A DNA stretch of 64,000 nt, taken from assembly GCA_015039365.1 (NCBI GenBank), contig WION01000014.1:620001-684000 (forward strand). Direction: 5' to 3'. Position 1 is the first letter of the stretch; the number at the start of each line of letters is the position of its first letter. The DNA comes from Amanita rubescens. Its lineage: Eukaryota > Basidiomycota > Agaricomycetes > Agaricales > Amanitaceae. Below the pieces are notes generated by a model. The model was not told where the DNA came from. It ran no database searches and saw only the letters and a program-made list of their open reading frames with translations. The translations under genes and the position numbers were made by a program. Positions 54,905-64,000 of the stretch are shown here, piece by piece.

Positions 54905-57239
54905 ACTTTACCCTCCCCCACGCTTCCTGGCAGGATCCTGGCTGACTCCATGGAATCCACACGGAATCCACATGGATTCCACATGGATTCCTTGCAAAAA
55001 GGAAATTTCTGTGGAAATTCTACCAGGATTCCATGGAGTCCATGTGGATTCCATGCTCAGTCCAGGCACATTCCTGGCAACAGGCAAAACCTGATTTACA
55101 CCTGAATTCCTGGTAGGCTGTCTGGAATCCATGTGGACTCTGTGGATTCCATGTAGCAATATATGCATTAAAAAATATGGAAAAAATTCCAAAAAATATA
55201 GAAAATTCATAAGATCAAACCTATATAAAATTTATTATCTTAGGACATGCATAGAGTCCAAATACCAAGATAGTCCTTGGATCAGTATCAGCTAACCATA
55301 CAAAAGCCACAGACTATTGCTATATGACATTTTGTCATCTATGACTAGCAGTTGGAGTGTGGCAGTGGTTGCTGATGACCTGACATAACATTGCAGAGCC
55401 TCAGAGGTCATGAATAGATGTGAGAAGGTTGTCATGAGGGTTCTGTAATCATGTGGGGGGCTTTGAAATTTGGAGATGACTATCTGGAGATACATTGCTG
55501 AGCAGTTGTTAGCAGAATATTGACAGCTAGTGATCAATGGTGGCTGACATGCCAGCAATTCAAGTTATCAATATGGTCTACCTCATTACCATCACAAGGA
55601 ACCACTTGCAATCACCTGCCACCTCCCTCTCAAACCTACCAGCTTATGCATACCTCCAGCAACCACATCTGTTAGCTGAAAAGGCTGGGCATCTAAGCAG
55701 ACTTTAAGGATCTCAGTTATCAGTAGTACAGAAGTGACCTACTGGATGACCATCAGCTAACACAGCAAAAGTCTGATTGCATCTGATTCTGTCTGACACA
55801 CTGATTGTCTGACTGTGTCTGACTGCCTGACCATCTAAGAGACACTGATGGATGCTGATACACTAATTGTCTGACTATCTGACTATCTGAGAGACACTGT
55901 TGCATAAGTTGTCTGATTGTCTGACTATCTAAGAGGCACTGTCAGCTGCTGATACACTTATTGTCTGACTGTCTGACTGTCTAAGGGGCACTATTGCAAA
56001 CTTGAGGTGTTCTTTCAATATATGTATCCATACTAGTTTTACATAGCCTAGTCTGTCTCATTGTATCACTTGTTGACTAAACCATTGATTTGCCAGATGG
56101 TTCTAGTGTGGAAGCTTAGTAGATTTTGCAAACACACCTGTCAAATGAGGGAAACAACTATGGAGTACTAAGGCTAGGTCCTGATTGTGTTGCAGAAATA
56201 AATACAGTAAAGTTGTGTACACCCCACTACATTATACATATCAGATTGCTGACCACAGGTACATATGTAACAATGCATGTGTCAGCAAAGTAATCAAGGT
56301 AGAGTAAGCAAGGATTGAGGCATGATGAATGAGGAGGCTTGTCTGCTAAGCATGATTGTGTAATGTGGGAGTCCATTACTATAACAGCCACCATTCCCAC
56401 CAAAACAGTAGTTTGAAAATATCTTGTGCTTGGTTGTGTTTTGCACTGCAATTCTTGAAGAGATGTGATCACATAATTTTTGACAATTTTTTGGATTTTT
56501 TCAATTTTCTGTCACATCTGAAAAAGTGTTTTGCAAATATCTCATGTTTGACTTTGTTTGGCACTGTCATTCTTGTATATTCTGAATCACACAATCTAGG
56601 TGCATCTTTTTTGTCACAGTCACATGTCACACACCTCATGTTGTCACAAATTCTATAAAAGGAAATCATATTATCTTATCTGTGATCTTATCTTATCTAC
56701 ATCATCATACGCTATTTAAGCTTACCTAAGCTTACCTATGAGATCATACATATATCTAATCACTATCTATCTATCCAATCTTATCACTCCCCTCCCCCCC
56801 TGTCCTTGAGGAAGGGGGGGGAAGCTGGGGGATATGTGGTACATGCCCTCTCCTTATATACCTGTGGGCTGGCGCACAGACCAAGTGGCCTGTCACATGA
56901 CCATGGGAATCAGGAGTCCATGTGGACTCCTGAGGACTCCTTGTGCTGAAAGTCCTTGTATGTCAGCATTATGCAAACCAGGCAGAAATGTACCTGGAAT
57001 CCACAGAGTCCATGGAGTCCATGTGGATTCCTTGTCACTCCTGTTCCAGGCAAATTCCTGAGATTCCGTGGAATATGCATGGATTCCACATGGATTCCAC
57101 ACGGATTCCATGCACTTTTTTTAGTGTGTTCTGGGCCATTTGGACCATCTTGAAATTGCAAGGAATCCACGTGGATTCCATGGAACTTCCGCATGGAATG
57201 CAAGGAATCCATAAGGAATGAGTGGGGGAGGGTAAAGAC
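54905..57239 (-). mobile_element. TIR element, non-autonomous, inserted in a copia integrase gene
   Basis: The ends are CTTTACCCTCCCCCAC at 54907 and GTGGGGGAGGGTAAAG at 57224. Both ends hold clusters of GGAATCCATGTGGATTCC-like palindromes (54945-55150 and 56995-57215). The interior has an imperfect TGTCTGAC tandem repeat at about 55790-55990, an expanse matching (inverted) the copy at 34091, and a GATA/TATC microsatellite near 56755. No transposase frame is seen. On the right it abuts copia codons (SDQGEVF on the minus strand), while the left flank is not copia, so the copia element lost its 3' part. Confidence 0.7.
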
Positions 57240-59766
57240 CTCCCCTTGATCAGAACGGAGGTGAGAAATAGGTTGTTTAGGATCTACAAACTCATTATAC
57301 CATCCGGTAAAATATTCTAGAGTTTGATCTTTGGTTTTAAGTAAACCAATCCACGTATACAAGGTGAAATCGTCAACGATAACACCAATATATTTGTATT
57401 TGTGGTAAGATATGGCTGGAACGGTCATAAGATCCATATGGAGTAACTCGAAGGGACAAGTAGCTCTCTTCGAAGACAATTTATAAGGTTTTGCCTTCAT
57501 TTTGCCTTTTAGACAACCTTCACAATGTAATTTTCCTTCTGGAAGTGTAACTTCTTTCCATCCATTGACATTTAACGGTATCTTCGAAAAGACTTTGTTA
57601 GATGGATGACCAAAACGTTTATGCCAGGTCTTGTAGTCCAATAGTTTTTCTATAGACTCTGCATTTGGTTTCTTTGTCAGTCTTTCAAGAATTAATTTAG
57701 AATTCCTGTTGGCTAGGCCAGGACCGGAAACCAGTGTAGGATTCATTATAATGATCCTACCTCGAGCGTAAACTAATGTATCATCGGGCATAAGATAATG
57801 TCCTTCAATACATGTTCTACCCGAGTCTGTAAAGGAAAAGACTACCATCTTTTCATCTTGTTTACAAGTTAATCCTTGTCGGATCAATCTGCCATTTGAA
57901 ATCAAGCGTGCAGTTGCCCGTGGCATATAAAGTACAGGAAAGAGCTTTACAAGTGTTGTATCATCTGTGGATAACTTGTGTTCAAGAATAACTGTGCCTA
58001 GACCCTCAAGACGGTCTAGACCATTAGCAGTTTTAACACTGTGGTTTTCATTTGCAGGAAATTCTCTGTATTCAGAGAAGTCTTTCCTACTAAAGGTAAA
58101 GTGATCAGATGCACCAGAGTCACACATCCATAGTGTATCTCCAGTATGCTTCTCAACACATTCTGGACAGGGACATGTTGGATGTACTTTATCTTTAAAC
58201 TTTCTTTTATTGACTGCTAAACATGTAAAAGGTTTCTTAAACATGTTACCAATATTATATGATTGTTCAATCATATTGGCATTATAAATGGCTGTGTCAC
58301 ACGACTTATCTCTTACGAGGCAGTTTTCGTCTAAATTTTCTTTATAATTTATACTATCATATAGTACAGATTGTTCAAAGAAGGAATTTATAATACGATG
58401 ATGGTGTCCCAGTTTAGGGAACACCATTTTCATTGCTGCCTCTATAAAGAGAAAGTTAGCCATTTCCAGCTTCTTAATGGTTTCATACCATTGTTCGCCA
58501 TTGTCTTCATAGTAATAATTGTCATAGTATAGCTCAGCTTCCTGATCTATATCCATGTTTTTATAATCGATATCGTCTGACGATATCCCCATTCCTCGGT
58601 TCAATTTATAGGACTCAAAGTCCTGTTCGTCCTTTGCTTTGCCTTTACTAGAGCCCTGGACGAATGTGGGCTCAGTAATGCTATAAGGCCCAATACGGGT
58701 GACGGTATGTGCAGAACCCATAGTATGTTCTGTGGCTTTGGCAGCCTTCTTCTCGGCTGCATCTGCCTTTCGGTGCTCTCAGTTCCTCTCCCAATTAGGA
58801 CCTCTCTTTTGGCCCTCAACTTTACCCGGCCAATTTTGATTTGCCGGAGGAGCAGTAGGAGCTGTTGTTTCAGTGCCTTGTGGAGGCCTAGAATAAGGCC
58901 TCCCCCCACGTCCATGACCTGATCCGCGTCCACGTCCATGTCCTCGACCACGTACTTGTTGCCATGGTTGCTGCTGTTGTTGCGACGTATTAGCCATCGC
59001 TGCAGATTCAGGGTGCCTTCGGCGCCACTCATTCTGAATTAAGGGAAGTATCCCTTGGATCGTGAGATCCGATGGTTCTGTTGTGGCAAGAACCACAGCG
59101 GCAAAATTGTCCCAATGACAAGGGACAGCTGAAAGTACAATCATTGCCTGAACATTTGCAGGCAATGTAATTCCGCTTGATGCTAAGCGGTTTATTATAT
59201 GTAGCGAGGAGGTCGTTTAAGGATTGTGTGGGATCCTTTTTATCTTGGAATTTCCAATTGATGGCTAATTGGAAATCATTATAAATACTGGCAGATGTTG
59301 TCACACCGTATTGTTCAGCTAAATTCTGCCATAAGATATGGGCAGAAACAACATGTTCATTGATCTGCTGTATGGTAGCAGAACATTTCATGTTTATGGA
59401 TCCAAGGATGCGATCATCCTCGACGACCCAATCATCAAAGGCCTTTTTGATAGCCGTTGCATCATCAATCATTTGTTGAGTGATGGCAGGTTGTGCCAGT
59501 TGTGCCGGCATTGCGGGTATCGCATCTTAAGTTTCCGTTTCCGGAACTGCTGCTGTTGCTGGAACAGCTGGAATAAAGGCTTGAACACCTGTATCCAGAT
59601 AAAATTGTTCCAACGGGGTTACCCATCTGGGACGAACATAATCAGATTTAAGGTACTGATATAGACCTTTTGTTTGTAATAGGAAACGCATCATGCATTC
59701 CCATTCTTTATAGTTAGTTCCATTCAAGATGAGAATGGAACTGGGAATCATCAAGTTGTTAGACAT
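57240..59766 (-). pseudogene. Ty1/copia gag-protease-integrase, truncated
   Basis: Reading down from 59766: Gag (MSNNLMIPSSILILNGTNYK and TKGLYQYL), a TAA at about 59529, more Gag (ILGSINMKCSATIQQINEHV, FQDKKDPTQSLNDLLATY), a one-base frameshift near 59197, the Gag tail with a Gly/Arg-rich tract (RGRGHGRGRGSGHGRGG), a TGA at 58779, and then a continuous frame with a protease (WMCDSGASDHFTF), pre-integrase finger (WHKRFGHPSN, CEGCLKGKMK) and the first integrase Asp (LLHMDLMTV, IGVIVDDFT). It stops at SDQGEV, where a TIR element is inserted. Reverse transcriptase is missing. There is no sign of an envelope gene. Confidence 0.85.
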
Positions 59767-60111
59767 ATTAGACGAGGAAGGCAGAGGTGATGATTATGAT
59801 ATAGGCGGTTAAAAGATGCCAAAAGAAACGGAAGTTTCTTTGATTTTCGAGGTTTTCGACCTCTTGGTTATCTCTTTCGAGATTATGGCGTGTACGCCTA
59901 TTTGCTATGTGTTGGGCTACTGTAGTGCCCCTGGGTGGAATCCAAAGATCTAAGGTGGGTGTAACACCTTCGATAGCAGCTTGTCAACGACGATGTATTA
60001 TTTCATCTTGCAAGGTGTGACCGTTTCTAAGTCGCGTGGCTAGGAAGTGATCTCGTCAATCGTGAACTGTGACAGGTCCACGTCTCGTGACACCAAATCT
60101 GGTATCAGGGT
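59767..60111 (-). other. 5' leader of the copia element with primer binding site
   Basis: On the minus strand the sequence directly inside the LTR reads GATTTGGTGTCACGAGACG, a PBS-like stretch (TTGGTG...) close to the one in the gypsy element. Between it and the Gag start codon lies about 340 bp without a gene; short open frames there have no support. Confidence 0.5.
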
Positions 60112-61859
60112 TGATAACACGAACAATCGTCCTTGTATAAGACGATTCTGGAATTGGTGCCGGTGTATCAATAAAAGTCCGGTCCCCTAGGATTAAGGGA
60201 AACGGTGGGATTGGTGCATCATATGAAGGAGGTAATCTCCGGGCAGGGGGAAATGATTCTCCTTCAGCTTCGTAAACTGGTAACGGAGTACTAGTTTTGG
60301 AATCCAGTTTTCTTTCCTAAAAGAGAATTGATGAGCTTAAAGCTTAATTAAAGCTAAAAGTCTAATTCATCTTTATTAAGTTACCAGGGTGCCTTAGACT
60401 AGAGTGTCAGACTATATAGAGTTCCTCGGTAATGAGTACAGTCTATATTTGGTTAAACCAACCGACCCTGAGTAACTTAGTTACAAGCCAAGCTTAGATA
60501 AAGCTCAGGTCCACAGGTCCACTCAGTCTTGAAAGCTTGAATAATCCCTGAATGCTGTAAATGACATGCATATGGTTGAATTGCAGACTCAAGCTCTCTT
60601 GGGCGAGTCACGGCGAACTGTTGCAATCAAATAAGAATAATGTCTGGTCCATAAACCCCCCAGACCATTATGTAAGCACGACTGGTAATCAATATGAAAC
60701 TTCTAAATGGGATTATGGGATCACCATAGAGCCCAAACTTAGAATGATCCTATCGATCATTCTGACTAAAGGAGTTCCTAAGGGCGCATCCTTAATAGAC
60801 TGCGGGTACCACCCACAATGAGGTGTCAGCACGTCCTTTATACTAGAAGTTTCTATATACAAGCCATATTGTATTCTAAAGCCTCTAGGGGCTTATGATG
60901 TTATATCATGCATGAATACCCCAGTCACATCACAGAGGGCAAGTATAACTCTGTGGGGGCCGACGTTGCCATGCCAGCGTCGAGAAACATAGGTAATACC
61001 CTTATCCCTGGGTGTCTAGGAGATCCCCCTAAAACCCTAGGGTCCGGGCACATGTCATTAGCGCATATGCCATATCAAGGATCAGTGGTATCAAGATGAT
61101 AAGACCATATCAGGCTTGCTGCGATACTATACCAGTGGGACATCATGTCGAGCAGTGAGTGATGAGCGGCAATGTGGGTCCTGGCAATATTGACGGCGGG
61201 GCCCATAACCTGACGAAGAATACAGGTGTACATGAGAGCGTGTCCACAGCATGAGCAGGTGCAATAGCTTACCTATTGTGATATAGTCTTAGCACTACCC
61301 TTCGGCGTAGTAGTGATAGTAAGAGGAAGAGAATGGATTGTCCTATTCTACAATACAGGACAGGTTTATATACTAAGAGAGAACAAATATGTGTCTACAT
61401 ATGTGTAAGCGTATAGTATAGATGAGAAGATATGGCATGCTAAGCACACCATTGACGAAGAAGACAGGTCTACGCAAGAGCGTGTCCACAGCATGAGCAG
61501 GTGCAATAGCTTACCTATTGTGATATAGTCTTAGCACTACCCTTCAGCGTAGTAGTGATAGAAAGAGGAAGAGAATGGATTGTCCTATTCTACGATACAG
61601 GACAGGTTTATATACTAAGAGAGAACAAATATGTGTCTACATATGTGTAAGCGTATAGTATAGATGGGAAGATATGGCGTGCTAAGCACACCATAAGGTG
61701 TGATCATGAGTCTATCATGATGTCACTATGATATCATAATGAAGTCATTATGATGTCATCTCTATGTCATACATAAAGGATGACGCGAGCGATATGAGTA
61801 ACATTGATTGTAGTCAATCAGTAGTTAATCATTCTATAAATATATTTCTATATTTAACA
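60112..61859 (-). repeat. LTR-like region between two copia bodies, probably composite
   Basis: The minus strand shows a polypurine tract (AAGCGAAGGGGTG) right after the RNase H end, followed by TGTTAAATATAG at 61859, which marks the start of the 3' LTR of the upstream copia. The other limit, TGGTATCAGGG at 60112, lies beside the PBS of the downstream copia. The whole 1.75 kb may be one shared LTR of a tandem pair or two LTRs with further sequence between them. It contains a 242 bp tandem duplication. No gene is supported between 60112 and 61200. Confidence 0.5.
61212..61695. repeat. Tandem duplication of a 242 bp unit in the copia LTR region
   Basis: Positions 61212-61453 and 61454-61695 are near-identical. 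Both contain CACAGCATGAGCAGGTGCAA, GGTTTATATACTAAGAGAG and ATATGGCATGCTAAGCACAC (GGCGTGC in the second copy). A TATATA box lies in each unit. Differences are few (TTCGGCG versus TTCAGCG, GGCATGC versus GGCGTGC), and these two are CpG changes. Confidence 0.88.
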
Positions 61860-61881
61860 CACCCCTTCGCTTAGATATCCT

Positions 61882-62320
61882 TTATTTAAAGTCTATAATG
61901 TTTTCATCATAGAAGGGATCTATATCCAACTCAAATTGGTCAATAAGACCATCAAGGAGTTTCATTAATTCCTTGTGTGATAAACGATCTATTCCATCTA
62001 ATTCAAGATCTTGCCAATCAAGAATTAATTTCATCAAATCACGAATTTCCTCAGACTCTAATTTGTTTGGTCTTTTGATTAAGGAATTTGTAGAAGTCGG
62101 ATATTCTTCTAAGGAAAGTCCCAATCGTTCTCTAAAGAATTTGACCTTTTCAAAGGATAAATTCTTAGTCATGAGATCCGCATTTGGCTCGTTGGTTGGT
62201 ATGTATTCGAGGACTACCTTTTTAGTCTCGATCAACTTGCGAACAAAGTGATAGCGAATATCGATATGTTTGGAATGATGTTCTTGTGCAGGATTTTGTG
62301 CCCAAAATATAGCGCCTTGA
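61882..62320 (-). pseudogene. Copia Pol C-terminus, after a one-base frameshift
   Basis: This completes the RNase H of the frame above: NQGAIFWAQNPAQEHHSKHI, RYHFVRKLIE, then LTKNLSFEKVKFFRERLGL, common at copia Pol ends. A single extra A near 62325 shifts the frame, since the upstream part ends LLSVDKL and the correct reading would go on to DNYNQGA. The tail after residue 70 of the 62235 frame is a charged extension without a known domain. Confidence 0.8.
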
Positions 62321-63850
62321 TTATAATTTATCTACGCTAAGTAAGATGCTTTTAATGGGTGCACCTATTTCGTAAAATAGATTCTCAACCCATGCAATTT
62401 GATGTGTTGCATCTGATAAAGATATGTATTCTGCCTCAGTCGAGGACAGGGCTACAGTCTTTTGCTTTCTACTCGTCCAAGCTACCGCACCACTGGCTAA
62501 CATCAAGACATAACCATTTATAGATCGTCGTGTATTACGATCAGCGGCCCAGTCTGCATCAGCATAGGCTCTAAATTTATTATTGCCTTTGGCGTTATAA
62601 ACGATTTTGACGTTTAAGGTGTGAGCTATGTATTTGACAATATACAAGGCCTTTTGAATGTGTTCTTGAGACAGGTTTGATGAAAATTGGGACATCAAAA
62701 TTACTGCATAGATTATATCAGGCCTAGTTCCTAGAGCGAGATATAGAAGGGATCCTATTATCTGTTGATAATAAGAACATTCCTGTGGTGTGCATTCTCC
62801 TTCATTCTTTAAAGGAGCATATCCAGCAGGTAACGGTGTGTGTACAGACTTGCAATCTTCAAGTCCAAATCGCTTAACAACCTTCAAGGCATAAGGGCCT
62901 TGATCTATTACTAAGAATCCTAAATCACAGTTGTAATTGACTTGGATCCAAAGATACTCTTTGATCTTTCCAAGATCACGACATTCCCACATCTCCATAA
63001 ATTTCTTTTTAATGGTTACGATGGTGGAATCGTCGTTACCCATAAAGAGTATATCATTGACATACAGTATGCATATTGTGATTGTATTCTTGCCTTTACG
63101 AACGTAAACACCAGAATCAGACAAGCATCGTTCAAAATGCAAAGATTTCAACAATTTATCCGCTTGTTTATTCCAGGCATATGATGCCTGTTTCAATCCA
63201 TATATGGCTTTCCTCAGCCTATATACTTTAGATTCTTGTCCTTTTACAACGAAACCTTCTGGTTGGGCCATATAAATATCTTCATCAAGATCGCCATATA
63301 AGAAGGCAGTTTTTACATCTAGGGCTTGTATATCCCAGTTTTCAAGCACTGATGTGGCCAGAAGTATTCGGATTGTTTCATATCTCACAACAGGCGAGAA
63401 TGTTTCGTCGTAATCTAATCCGGGATGTTGACTAAAACCTTTAGCTATGATGCGAGCTTTTTTGTGTCCATCGGTTTTTAAGTCGAAAACCCAACGACAT
63501 CTGATTAGGTTTTGTCCTTTTGGAAGATCAACTAACTCCCAAATATCTCTAGATTGAAGAGATTTAAATTTGTCATCCATTGCAACCTTCCATTGTTTAT
63601 ACAATTGAGGATTACTGGAGCGCATCTTAGATATATCTCTATAGTCATATGGAATATTGTCTACAAGGGGGACAGCTGCTTTTAGAAGGAAATGTAAGAA
63701 TTCATTTCCAGATTCATTAATCATTCGGGTTAAATGATCATGTTCTGCAGATTTTAATTCAGCCTTTAAAGTGAAGATTTCTTTAAGTAGAGAGGCAGAT
63801 TCATTCATTCTATCAGGGTTCCTGTTGTCTGACGGTGGATCCTGAGTCAA
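62321..63850 (-). pseudogene. Ty1/copia reverse transcriptase and RNase H, active site altered
   Basis: The frame has the copia RVT_2 order: DIWELVDLPKGQNLIRCRW, IIAKGFSQHPGLDYDETFSP, DVKTAFLYGDLDEDIYM, an active site that reads LYVNDILFMG instead of the usual YVDD, then RNase H (RAYADADWAADRNTRRS, VALSSTEAEY). The first Asp of YVDD is Asn (AAT after GTC), a G-to-A change at a CpG. The 5' part lies beyond the window. Together with the altered active site and the frameshift at its end it is inactive. It is a different copia copy from the one at 57240-59766. Confidence 0.88.
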
Positions 63851-64000
63851 AGAACTTGGAGTTTTATCTTTTAACTGCTCTCATAAAGTGTCTCACTTTT
63901 GCTGAATTTTAGCTTCTATTTGTGCAGGAGTTTTATCTCCATACGCGTTGTCTCTTTGTACCCTTGGTACTGGAAAACGACCAGAATGGCAAGGACCTAT

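Noticed and set aside
1..64000. tRNA or rRNA genes
   Set aside because: I recognised no cloverleaf with conserved T-loop and no rRNA sequence; a covariance-model scan would be needed to exclude a diverged tRNA.

Overview
The window is a transposon graveyard from a filamentous fungus, most likely a basidiomycete of the Agaricomycetes. The pointers are chromodomain Ty3/gypsy elements, a fungal Helitron, basidiomycete-style DDE transposases with 50-60 nt introns, an F-box-like relic and a TE-linked oxygenase-like relic. I see no intact host housekeeping gene. The species cannot be named from this sequence.

Layout. 1-8230: a young minus-strand chromovirus with nearly identical LTRs, an intact Pol and two or more extra reading frames downstream of pol. 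8231-16340: an unfamiliar region packed with short perfect inverted repeats. Its minus strand holds one reading frame of about 1,541 codons, broken only by TGA codons and by a solo LTR. Its plus strand carries about two dozen GT-AG intron-like units. 16372-17740: a decayed hAT transposase and a minisatellite. 18801-21348: a spliced DDE transposase. 21320-24892: a 3.6 kb imperfect palindrome. 24895-29409: the 3' half of a second chromovirus, again with post-pol frames, interrupted by a LINE-derived insertion with a poly(A) tail. 29410-31120: a third chromovirus pol relic. 31419-32268: a miniature LTR element. 32612-42134: scattered relics (oxygenase-like, TIR-family copy, PIF/Harbinger transposase, fungal lineage protein, F-box-like).

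42391-53840 is a Helitron (Rep, Pif1-type helicase, C-terminal cysteine-protease-like domain). It is split by a 1.5 kb TA-flanked MITE and by a 5.1 kb TA-flanked Tc1/mariner-type element that carries a spliced transposase and a second multi-exon gene. 53990-57239 holds a CCGGTT-rich MITE and a second TIR element. 57240-64000 contains two Ty1/copia bodies on the minus strand, separated by a long LTR-like region with a 242 bp tandem duplication.

A theme runs through the window. Most in-frame stops that can be checked against homologues are TGA where CGA (Arg) is expected, and several catalytic residues are lost by G-to-A or C-to-T changes at CpG. The two mismatches between the LTRs of the youngest element are also CpG transitions. 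This fits methylation-linked CpG decay of repeats.
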